In this document: one piece after another, positions 9,078-16,747 of the stretch
Layout: every line of letters begins with the position of its first letter
How positions within the stretch are numbered: the stretch's first letter is position 1
Source: Hyphomonas sp.
GTDB taxonomy: Bacteria; Pseudomonadota; Alphaproteobacteria; Caulobacterales; Hyphomonadaceae
Assembly (NCBI GenBank): GCA_020638455.1
Contig: JACKIK010000004.1
Span: forward strand, 62,001 to 126,000
Length of the DNA: 64,000 bases
Direction: 5' to 3'
Program-made: the position numbers and the translations under genes
The notes under the pieces: generated by a model
Told to the model about the DNA's origin: nothing
The model's database searches: none
Seen by the model: only the letters and a program-made list of their open reading frames with translations

Positions 9078-9796
9078 GCCCCTGTCAGCTCCCCGAGATA
9101 CGCATGTACATCTTCTACGGCGTTCAGCCGGTAGTGCGCCACTGTCTGCCCGGCGCCGACCTTGATCGTCAGTCCGCTGCGCCTGTTGGCTGCCGCGAAG
9201 GCGTCTTCGTCAGTCGTGTCGTCGCCGATCATGACTGCGCGCCGCCCGCAAAACGGAGATTGCTGCATGAGGCGTTCCAGCGCCTTGCCCTTGTTGGCAT
9301 CGCCGGGCTTCGCTTCGAAGACGAACTTGCCGGCCTGCAGGCTGTAGCCAAAGGCTTCGAGACCCGCCGTTTCCAGCGCCTTACCGATCGCGGCGCCCGC
9401 GTCCGGCGCGTTACGATAATGCAGCGCAAGGACCGGGCCCTTCACTTCCACCCGCGCACCGGCGAACCGCGCCGTCACGCCCCGCAACACGGCGTCCACT
9501 TCCTCCGGTGCGGTCGCCCGGCTGCCCGGCGCCGCGTCGCCCGGAGCCAGCCGGATCAGCCCGTGATTGCCGACGCGCCACAGGCCCAGTGGCACACGCC
9601 GGGCAAGATCGCCGGCATCGCGGCCGGAAATCACGGCCAAGGCCCCGCCAAGCCGGGCCGACAGTGCAACCAGCACCTCCTCCAGGCCCGGTGCCAGGAA
9701 CACCGTCTCCGGATCGTCCTGAAGGCCCGCCAGCGTGCCGTCGAAATCGAGGAACACCGCATCGCCCGCATCCAGCGGTGGCGGCCGTTTCGTCAT
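9074..9796 (-). CDS. otsB: trehalose-6-phosphate phosphatase
   Basis: 240 residues from ATG 9796, which follows AAGGA at good spacing and the otsA stop by 8 bp; the frame continues upstream but only as a shadow of otsA. HAD-superfamily motifs are clear: motif I VFLDFDGTLAG with the nucleophile Asp, motif II as VISGRD, and the motif IV region MIGDDTTDEDAFAAA. It removes phosphate from trehalose-6-phosphate made by OtsA. Its stop codon overlaps the GH15 start. Confidence 0.93.
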   Translation of the reverse strand: MTKRPPPLDAGDAVFLDFDGTLAGLQDDPETVFLAPGLEEVLVALSARLGGALAVISGRDAGDLARRVPLGLWRVGNHGLIRLAPGDAAPGSRATAPEEVDAVLRGVTARFAGARVEVKGPVLALHYRNAPDAGAAIGKALETAGLEAFGYSLQAGKFVFEAKPGDANKGKALERLMQQSPFCGRRAVMIGDDTTDEDAFAAANRRSGLTIKVGAGQTVAHYRLNAVEDVHAYLGELTGA

Positions 9797-9804
9797 CCCA
9801 TCCT

Positions 9805-11226
9805 TCACGTCAGCGCCGGAACCTCCGCATCTTCCCGCGCAGCGTCCAGGAAGCGCCGGCGCCACCAGTTGAGATCCTGCGCCCGGAGCCCGTCCATCAG
9901 CGCCGCCCAGCGGCCCTTTCGCTCGTCCACCGGCATGTGCATCGCGCGGTAGACCGCTTCCGAAATCGCATTCGCATCGTACGGGTTGACGATCAGCGCC
10001 TCCTTCATCTGTTCGGCGGCGCCAGCGAACTGCGACAGGACGAGAACGCCGGGGTCGTCCGGGTTCTGCGCGGCAATGAATTCCTTCGCCACGAGGTTCA
10101 TGCCGTCCTGCAGCGGCGTGACGAGGCAGACGCGCGCGATACGGTAGAATCCGGCCACCTCTTCCCTTGCATAGCCGCGGGCGAGATAGCGGATCGGAAT
10201 CCAATCGAGGTCGCCATAGTCCCCATTGATCCGTCCACAGAGCTGGTCGAGTTCCTCGCGCAGCTGGACATAGCCTTCGACAAAGGTGCGCGATGGCGGA
10301 GCGACCTGGGTGAACGAGATGTGGCCGTGCACATCCGGATGCTGGTCGAACAGATGCGCCATGCCTTCGAAGCGCTGCGGCAGGCCCTTGGAATAGTCCA
10401 TCCGGTCGATGCCCAGCACCAGTTGCCGGTCTCCAAGAAATTTGACAAGCCGCGCAGCCGCCAGGATGGCCCGCTCATCTTCTGCTGCGTGGGCGAATGA
10501 TTCGACGTCGATGCCGATCGGGCAATGCAGCAGCCGCACCACGCGCTCACCCACCCTGTAGCGACCATCGGGCAGCTCCTCGGCGTCGAATTCCTCCTCC
10601 AGGTAGCGGGCGAGATTGTAGAGGTCCCGGCCGGTCTGCACACCGACAATGTCATAGTCGGCAAGCGCCTCGCCCAGCTCGCGATGGTGCGGAATGGCGC
10701 GGAAGGAATCGGGCGCCGGGAACGGGATATGAAGGAAGAAGCCGACTTTCCCCGTCCATCCCCTCACCCGCATCATGCGGGCGAGCAGGAAGAAGTGGTA
10801 ATCATGCACCCAGACGAAATCCTCCTCCGAGGCTTCGCGGATCGTCATGCGGGCGAACTTCTCGTTGACGATGTAATAGTCGGCGAAGAAGTCGTTCTCG
10901 AACACGGCAAGGTCGATGCGGCTGTGCATCACCGGCCACAGCACGCTGTTGGCATAGCCGAGATAGAATCCGTCATATTCCCTGCGCGAGAGGTCGCTGA
11001 GCGCAAAGCAGACGCCCTCCTCCTCCGACTTCAGCACGCGGTCCGTTTCGCGGTCCAGCACGCGGCCGGACCAGCCGATCCACAACCCCTTGGTCTCGAC
11101 CAGCGTATCCCACAGCGCCACCGCGAGGCCGCCGGCCTTGCTCTCGCCTCCCGCAGCCGTCCGGTTCGAGACGGCCACCAGCCGTCCTGATGGCGTGGTC
11201 GAAATATTGGCTGCTGTGCCGGCCAT
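9805..11226 (-). CDS. otsA: alpha,alpha-trehalose-phosphate synthase (UDP-forming)
   Basis: 473 residues, the normal length of GT20 trehalose-6-phosphate synthases. Diagnostic stretches are VAVSNRTAAGGESKAGGLAVAL near the N-terminus (glucose-6-phosphate/nucleotide loop), FVWVHDYHFFLLARMMR, GIDRMDYSKGLPQRFEGM and VTPLQDGMNLVAKEFIAAQ. It joins glucose from UDP-glucose to glucose-6-phosphate in the cytoplasm. It is the first gene of the leftward operon otsA-otsB-GH15, giving synthesis, dephosphorylation and breakdown of trehalose in one unit, fitting osmotic or desiccation stress. Confidence 0.95.
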   Translation of the reverse strand: MAGTAANISTTPSGRLVAVSNRTAAGGESKAGGLAVALWDTLVETKGLWIGWSGRVLDRETDRVLKSEEEGVCFALSDLSRREYDGFYLGYANSVLWPVMHSRIDLAVFENDFFADYYIVNEKFARMTIREASEEDFVWVHDYHFFLLARMMRVRGWTGKVGFFLHIPFPAPDSFRAIPHHRELGEALADYDIVGVQTGRDLYNLARYLEEEFDAEELPDGRYRVGERVVRLLHCPIGIDVESFAHAAEDERAILAAARLVKFLGDRQLVLGIDRMDYSKGLPQRFEGMAHLFDQHPDVHGHISFTQVAPPSRTFVEGYVQLREELDQLCGRINGDYGDLDWIPIRYLARGYAREEVAGFYRIARVCLVTPLQDGMNLVAKEFIAAQNPDDPGVLVLSQFAGAAEQMKEALIVNPYDANAISEAVYRAMHMPVDERKGRWAALMDGLRAQDLNWWRRRFLDAAREDAEVPALT

Positions 11227-11532
11227 GAATCCTTTTCCGCTGTTCCCCCTTTAGGCCAGACCGCCTCCAAACCCAACCGCCTGCACGACATTTCCGCCGG
11301 CGGGGCGCCATATTGCCCAGCTTTCCGCCATTTGCTCCGCCGCGCGGTCCGCCTTCCCCAATGTCAAGCAGAGGACAAAGCGATGACCGCTTCGGGCCTA
11401 GCGTGCCCGGCAGATCGGAGGGCTTCCGATGCTGGCCGCTGCGAGAAGCGCGGGGCGGAAAGCGGCATGGCACCGGCGTCTTCCTGTCTCTGATACCTGC
11501 GTTCCCGTGCTGCCCTGTCCAAGGAGTTATCC
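11227..11532. promoter_or_regulatory. divergent intergenic region between otsA and the crystallin-like gene
   Basis: Three hundred and six bases separate the two outward-facing start codons. It must hold both promoters. I see no gene, no strong hairpin and no unambiguous sigma-70 box pair; AAGGAG at 11520-11525 is the ribosome-binding site for the gene starting at 11533. Confidence 0.4.
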
Positions 11533-12549
11533 ATGAGCCGCCTGCAGAAATCCCGTCTCCTCCTCTCGTCCGCCCTTCTGGCTGCCGGCCTTGCACCGGT
11601 CGCCTTCGCCCAGGTCTCGGGCGGCAACCGGCCGCCGGGCTTCGGCAGCGCGCCCAGCATCACGCTCTATGACGGCACGAACTTCACCGGTGTCTCCACC
11701 ACGATCACGGAAGACTCCTCCAAGATCCCGCTGGCCGACCGTGCGTCAAGCGCCCGGATCGTCGGCTCGTGGACAGTCTGCGACGGCATGAGCTATAGCG
11801 GCCGCTGCACGACGCTGACCGGTGACATTCCGAACCTCGCCTCCGTCCAGATGAACAACACGATCGCGTCGGTCAAAGTCGGTGGCGGCTTCGGCGGCGG
11901 GAATGGTGGCGGATCCGGTGGCAATGGACCCGGCTTCGGTGGCGGGAACGGCGGTGGATCCGGCGGCAACGGGCCCGGTTTCGGCGGGGGCAACGGCGGC
12001 AGGCCCCCGGGCTTCGGCACCACGCCCAGCATCACCTTCTATGACGGGGCGAACTTTACCGGCGCCTCGGTCACCGTCACGACGGATTCGCCAAGCGCTG
12101 TCTTCAACGATCGCGCCTCCAGCGCAAAAGTTGTCGGCACATGGAAGGCCTGCGAGCACGGCAATTACAAAGGCCACTGCTTCGATCTCAGTGGCGACGT
12201 CCCCGACCTGAAAATCTACCGCCTCAACAACAATATCTCATCGGTCCGGCAGGTGAAATCCTCGGGGCCCGGTTTCGGCGGGGGCAATGGTGGCGGAGGT
12301 GGTGGCAACGGGCCATCCACGCATACCTTCAACTATCCGCAGATCGACGGGCGCTACGTCGCATGGTGCGGCAAGTCGGCCAGCAGCTGCGGCCAGGCGT
12401 CCGCCGACGCCTATTGCCGGCGCATGGGCTTCCGCCATGCCGGCACCGCCTCGCCAACCCTCATGCAGCGCGGCCCGCTGATCAACCTGCATGAAAGCTC
12501 CGTCAGCAGCCGCGGGATAGCCATCCGCCAGGTCGTCTGCCGCCGCTAG
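11533..12549 (+). CDS. secreted protein with two beta/gamma-crystallin-like domains and glycine-rich linkers
   Basis: 338 residues. A signal peptide (first 26 residues, ending APVAFA) is followed by two homologous ~75-residue modules: ITLYDGTNFTGVSTTITEDS...DRASSARIVGSWTVCDGMSYSGRC and ITFYDGANFTGASVTVTTDS...DRASSAKVVGTWKACEHGNYKGHC. Each has the Y/F-x6-G start and Cys pair of the beta/gamma-crystallin / I36 inhibitor-like fold, which often binds calcium. Between and after them are Gly/Asn-rich repeats (FGGGNGGGSGGNGP). A C-terminal ~75-residue segment with four Cys and the ending IRQVVCRR is unassigned. It is probably an exported surface or matrix protein. Its stop codon shares CTAG with the convergent cheD stop. 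Confidence 0.75.
   Translation: MSRLQKSRLLLSSALLAAGLAPVAFAQVSGGNRPPGFGSAPSITLYDGTNFTGVSTTITEDSSKIPLADRASSARIVGSWTVCDGMSYSGRCTTLTGDIPNLASVQMNNTIASVKVGGGFGGGNGGGSGGNGPGFGGGNGGGSGGNGPGFGGGNGGRPPGFGTTPSITFYDGANFTGASVTVTTDSPSAVFNDRASSAKVVGTWKACEHGNYKGHCFDLSGDVPDLKIYRLNNNISSVRQVKSSGPGFGGGNGGGGGGNGPSTHTFNYPQIDGRYVAWCGKSASSCGQASADAYCRRMGFRHAGTASPTLMQRGPLINLHESSVSSRGIAIRQVVCRR
11887..12015 (+). repeat. 45-bp in-frame tandem repeat encoding a Gly/Asn linker
   Basis: Units at 11887-11931 and 11932-11976 and a partial unit from 11977 each encode GFGGGNGGGSGGNGP with synonymous differences. A further single copy lies at 12271-12315 after the second crystallin-like domain. Unit number is likely to vary between strains by slippage or recombination. 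Confidence 0.85.
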
Positions 12550-13088
12550 AAGAAGCTTTCATCGCCGCTGCCGCTGTCCGGCGCCTTCGACGGAGCGGCC
12601 GCTTCGCGGACCGTTGATTTCAGGAACAGCTGCTGGGCCCGGCCGGTGACGGGCCAGAAGCGGATCCTGCGCCCGCGGTCACCACCAAGGCTTTCGGAAA
12701 CGCAGGGAATGCCCTCGCGTTCGAGGAAGCGCTTCGCGAAAACGCCGTTCTTCGCCCCGATGTCGCTCAGCCCATCGACGATCCGGCCACCGCCGAACAG
12801 CTTCGCCCTGAGGCTGCTCTTGCTGGCGCCGTGCTTGAGCAATTCGTTGATCAGAAGTTCCACGGCATAGGCGCCGAACAGGGTCGCCTCCGCATCGCTG
12901 CCGGTCGCCTCCGGCAGAAGGAAGTGGTTCATTCCGCCCCAGCCGGCCCTGTCATCCCAGAGACAGGTCGCAACACACGAGCCGAGCACGGTCGACAGGA
13001 CTGTATCCGGATCATTGGAGACGGCATGCGTCCCCTGAATGACGTGGATCGAGCGCAGCGGCGGCGCAAGGCGGACGTCATCCTGCAC
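12546..13088 (-). CDS. cheD: chemoreceptor glutamine deamidase CheD
   Basis: 180 residues from GTG 13088, preceded by GGGGGATCC and overlapping the cheB stop by 11 bp; the frame is open further upstream but there only shadows cheB. The catalytic Cys/His pair is seen in TVLGSCVATCLWD and GGMNHFLLPE, with a following Thr/Ser region and KLFGGGRIVDG typical of CheD. It deamidates selected glutamines on chemoreceptors, tuning their methylation sites. The ~25-residue C-terminal tail (AAAPSKAPDSGSGDESFF) is acidic and unique. It is the last gene of an MCP-cheB-cheD operon. Confidence 0.9.
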   Translation of the reverse strand: MQDDVRLAPPLRSIHVIQGTHAVSNDPDTVLSTVLGSCVATCLWDDRAGWGGMNHFLLPEATGSDAEATLFGAYAVELLINELLKHGASKSSLRAKLFGGGRIVDGLSDIGAKNGVFAKRFLEREGIPCVSESLGGDRGRRIRFWPVTGRAQQLFLKSTVREAAAPSKAPDSGSGDESFF

Positions 13089-14157
13089 GTTGGATCCCCC
13101 CGCTTGCGGCGCAAAGTCTGAGGATTTCCGGGGCGATCGCCGGCAATGGTAGCTGCGTCTCCACGGCGCCCGTCTCGAAGGCGACGCGCGGCATGCCGTA
13201 GACAATACTGGTCGCCTCATCCTGGCCGATCGTATGGCCGCCGGCGGCCCGGATAGCGCCCAGTCCCTCGGCGCCGTCTTTCCCCATGCCCGTCAGGATA
13301 ACCCCGACCGTATTTGCGCCGAGCTTCGCGACCGACTGGAACAGAACATCCACAGACGGTCTGTGCCCGGAATGCAGGTCTCCCGCCCGCAACCTGCAGA
13401 CCGGCGTCGGACCCTTCTCGACTTCAAGATGGTACTCCCCGCCCGGCGCAAGATAGACGCGGCCAGGCAGCAGCGGCGCACCGTCGACCGCCTCGCTCAC
13501 GCTCGCTGCGGAATTCTGGTCCAGCCGCATTGCAAACCGCCACGAGAAGGACGCCGGAATGTGCTGTGTGATGACCGTTGGCGGGCAGTTCGCCGGAAAG
13601 GTGGAGATCAGCTGGATCAGGGCTTCGACGCCGCCGGTCGAGGATCCGATGGCAACGATGTTGTCGTTGGGCCGGTACGATGGGATTTCCTGTACTGCAA
13701 CGGGCTTCCTCGCCTCCGGCGCCTGCCGCAGCTTCGACTTCGCCGCGGCGCGAACCAGGTCCGGAAGGTCGGCAAATGCCTTGATCAGGTCGCCGCCGAT
13801 CGGCTTTCCGATACATTCAAATGCGCCGAGCTCAAGTGCCCGGATTGCCGCTTCCGCCGCCTCGAACGTCAGTGTCGAGATCATGATGACCGGCGTCGGC
13901 CGGAGCCGCATCAGGCGCCCGAGAAAGTCGAGCCCGTCCATGCGCGGCATTTCGACGTCAAGGGTGATGACATCCGGCGACAGGCGCCGGATCGCCTCGC
14001 GTGCCTCGTAGGGATCACCCGCCTCGCCGACAACCTGAATGTCGCCCGCCGCACGCAGGCACGACCCGATGACCGCCCGCATGGTCGGGGAGTCGTCCAC
14101 GACCAGAACACGGACCGGCTGGTCTGCCTGTTGATCCGACGAGGGTGACGGGTTCAT
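13078..14157 (-). CDS. cheB: protein-glutamate methylesterase/glutaminase CheB
   Basis: 359 residues in two domains. The receiver (residues ~15-135) has the acidic pair VLVVDDSPTMR and the phospho-acceptor in ITLDVEMPRMDGLDF. A Pro/Ala linker leads to the methylesterase (about 170-350) with the catalytic Ser in AIGSSTGGVEAL, His in ITQHIPASFSWRF, and Asp in VILTGMGKDGAEGL. It removes methyl groups from, and deamidates, chemoreceptors when phosphorylated by CheA. cheA, cheW and cheR are not in the window, so this is an accessory chemotaxis locus. Confidence 0.95.
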   Translation of the reverse strand: MNPSPSSDQQADQPVRVLVVDDSPTMRAVIGSCLRAAGDIQVVGEAGDPYEAREAIRRLSPDVITLDVEMPRMDGLDFLGRLMRLRPTPVIMISTLTFEAAEAAIRALELGAFECIGKPIGGDLIKAFADLPDLVRAAAKSKLRQAPEARKPVAVQEIPSYRPNDNIVAIGSSTGGVEALIQLISTFPANCPPTVITQHIPASFSWRFAMRLDQNSAASVSEAVDGAPLLPGRVYLAPGGEYHLEVEKGPTPVCRLRAGDLHSGHRPSVDVLFQSVAKLGANTVGVILTGMGKDGAEGLGAIRAAGGHTIGQDEATSIVYGMPRVAFETGAVETQLPLPAIAPEILRLCAASGGIQRAG

Positions 14158-14203
14158 TCCGCGGGGCTCCTGACATCACGGACAATCAGTTGAAAGCCTT
14201 TGC

Positions 14204-15269
14204 CTAGAAGTCTTCCCAGTCATCCTCTTCCCAGGCCGGCGCCGCGTTCCCGGTCGCAGCGCCAGCTGCCGGCCGTGTCGCAACCGAGGTCGACGACTTC
14301 AGCGCCGGGCTCACGATCGGTCCTGCAGTCCTGGCGTCGCCGGCTTCGTCTTCGCGGATCCTGAACCGGCGAACGAGGTTGCCGAGCGCATTCGCTTCCT
14401 CGCGCATTGAGTGGCTGGCGGCGGTCGATTCCTCGACCATCGCGGCGTTCTGCTGGGTCACCTGGTCAAGCTGGCTGACGGCGGAGTTGATTTCCGAGAT
14501 GCCGGTCGCCTGCTCCTTCGCCGTGGAGGCAATGTCGGCCACCAGCGTCGCGATCTCGTTGACCGAGGAGACGATCTCCTGCAGCGCGCGGCCGGTCTCG
14601 TTGACGAGGCTGACACCGCGTTCAACCTGGTGCGAGCTTTTCGAGATCAGCTGCTTGATCTGCTTCGAGGCTTCGGACGAACGTTGAGCGAGGGCGCGGA
14701 CTTCGGAGGCGACGACCGCAAAACCGCGGCCCGCCTCCCCTGCCCGCGCGGCTTCGACGCCGGCGTTAAGCGCAAGCAAATTGGTCTGGAAGGCGATGTC
14801 ATCGATCACACCGATGATCTGCGAGATCTGCCGGGAAGATTCCTCGATCTCGCTCATCGCGACAACCGTGTCCTTCACGACGGCGCCGCTTTCCTCGGCA
14901 TTGCGCTTGGCATCGACCGCGCTGCGGTTTGCCTTTTCCGTAGCCGCCCTCGACCGGTGTCACGATCGCGAACACCCAGTAATAGCGGCCATCCTTGGCC
15001 CGGTTCTTCACATAGGCGCCGATCGGGGAGCCCGACTTGATCGAATCCCACAGCAGCCGGAACACGGCGCGCGGCGTATCCGGATTCCGGATGATCTTGT
15101 GCGGCTTGTTCAGCAGTTCGTCCCATTCGTACACGCTGACGCGCTGGAACACGCTGTTACCGAACTTGATGATGCCCGATTCATCCGTACGGGAAAAGAA
15201 AAGCTCGTTGAACTCGAACCGCGACTCGTTGGGGTCGACACTGTTGCGCGAAGATTTCGTAGGCTCCAC
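14204..15269 (-). pseudogene. PAS-domain methyl-accepting chemotaxis protein, broken by a frameshift (perhaps with deletion)
   Basis: The 5' part (GTG 15269 to ~14945) encodes a PAS sensor: ELFFSRTDESGIIKFGNSVFQRVSVYEWDELLNKPHKIIRNPDTPRAV and KDGRYYWVFAIVTPVEGGY. At ~14936-14945 the frame ends in junk, while the -/+1 frame opens ATEKANRSAVDAKRNAEESGAVVKD and continues into the MCP signalling hairpin IIGVIDDIAFQTNLLALNAGVEAARAGEAGRGFAVVASEVRALAQRS. The hairpin tip is intact and the protein would end WEEDDWEDF, a CheB/CheR tether-like tail. The PAS-to-hairpin linker is much shorter than usual, suggesting that an out-of-frame deletion occurred, not only a single-base slip. No membrane segment is present, so the receptor would be cytoplasmic. 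It precedes cheB by 46 bp. Confidence 0.8.
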
Positions 15270-15368
15270 CGGACAATCCCCTCCCGGCCCTCAACGCGGG
15301 CCATGGCGGACTTATGTCGTTGCTCCGATTAAGAAATGATTGCCTGCGAGCGCACGCGCACCTGTCGT

Positions 15369-16505
15369 TCAGCAGCCGTAATTGTAGCAGTCATCGTCGT
15401 TCGGTGCGCCGCTCTGGTAGCGGTCATAGGCGTCCCAGTCGCCATTCTCCCAGGACCCCTGCAAGCCGGTGCTGTAGTCGGGCTCGTCGGCGCCGCTGCC
15501 CCCGCCATCATCATATGACGTGCCGGAATCGCCTGATGACGAGGCGGACGAAAAGCCGTGCGGCCGCGCCGAATGCCCGCGGAACATGGCGCGCCATTGC
15601 TGGTTGATCTGGTCCCATTGGGCATTGTAGGCGGCGATATATCCGGTGACATCGTCGTGGATCCGCTCACCGCTTGCCGCATCGATCCAGGCCCCTTCCG
15701 CCACGGTCGACAGGCCCCAGACGGCTCCGTACGTATCGTACAGCCTGAGGCTCGCCCGCTTCAGCGGGCCTTTCACGCCGCTTTCCTTCGCGTCCGCGAT
15801 CACGCGCGGCAGGTCCAGGAAGTCTGGCGGCAACGGCGCCGCGTCCGGTTTCGACTGATCGAATTTGCTCGTCTTCAGGTCGTAGGCGGTCATCCGCACG
15901 TCCATGCCCTCGAAGGCGGAAGGCGAATAGAAGCGGAAATCCACCTCGAAATTGCGATTGGGCAGTTCGTCGACCTCTACCGAAACGGGCAGCGCGTCGG
16001 CCTGCCACGGCTCCGCGATCGTCCGGAGGGCCGAGGCCATGGCCGAAGGCAGCCCGGCCGGCACCGCCCGCCCGTCGATCTCGACGACCGGGAAATTCGG
16101 CGGCACCGTCACGCGCGTCCATTCATCCGTCTTCCTGAAATACTGCGCCTGCGCCTCGAAGCCCGGCGGCACGAAGCTCGTCGTCATGTGCCCCTTCTGG
16201 AAATCAACATCGACCGTCACGGTATGGCGCTGATCGGTATCGCTCTCCAGCGACAGCTTGCCGTCCTGCAATGTGTAGTGCCCCCGGTCGGCCATCCAGC
16301 CGCTTGCGTGCACGACATAGGATCCGTCCGCACGCAGATCCATCACGTCGCGGTAGGTCTGGCCCACTGCGTCGGCATAGCGATGCTCCCAGATCCCGAC
16401 CGGCAGGGGCGCCTGGTCGGTGTCATGGCCTGCCGCCTTCGCCTCCCCCGCCTTGCCGCAAGCCGGGAGCATGAGTGCCAGGACCAGTCCTGCCAGCAGC
16501 CGCAT
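15369..16505 (-). CDS. hypothetical lipoprotein
   Basis: 378 residues. The N-terminus MRLLAGLVLALMLPACGKAG is a lipoprotein signal with lipobox LPAC, so Cys16 should be acylated. A short N-terminal domain PVGIWEHRYADAVGQTYRDVMDLRADGSYVV...GHYTLQDGKLSLES resembles small beta-barrel lipocalin-like folds seen in other proteobacterial lipoproteins. The long middle is unassigned. The C-terminal ~60 residues are Ser/Gly/Asp/Tyr rich and end DDDCYNYGC. Divergent from the kinase gene, 242 bp away. I do not recognise a function. Confidence 0.6.
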   Translation of the reverse strand: MRLLAGLVLALMLPACGKAGEAKAAGHDTDQAPLPVGIWEHRYADAVGQTYRDVMDLRADGSYVVHASGWMADRGHYTLQDGKLSLESDTDQRHTVTVDVDFQKGHMTTSFVPPGFEAQAQYFRKTDEWTRVTVPPNFPVVEIDGRAVPAGLPSAMASALRTIAEPWQADALPVSVEVDELPNRNFEVDFRFYSPSAFEGMDVRMTAYDLKTSKFDQSKPDAAPLPPDFLDLPRVIADAKESGVKGPLKRASLRLYDTYGAVWGLSTVAEGAWIDAASGERIHDDVTGYIAAYNAQWDQINQQWRAMFRGHSARPHGFSSASSSGDSGTSYDDGGGSGADEPDYSTGLQGSWENGDWDAYDRYQSGAPNDDDCYNYGC

Positions 16506-16747
16506 CCGGAATGCCTCCCAACTTCACCGCGCTTCGTGCTGCATTTCTAGCAGATTTCCATGCTTGCCGCGACGCCCTTCCCGGCCACGGCGCGCAATCT
16601 CGGCGCCGGCGCGCATCCTGCGGCCAGCCCCGCAAGGTTCACGCTGCCTTCTGCCTTCAAAACACACGGGTTTGCGAAACGGTCATTTCCGCTAGACTGT
16701 CCCGCACATACGGCCGGGACAGGCTGTAACGAGGGAGACGCAGGCTT

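Noticed and set aside
11746..12177. Minus-strand open frames inside the crystallin-like gene
   Set aside because: They are shadows from the Gly-rich repeats (Pro/Ala-rich translations) and have no ribosome sites.
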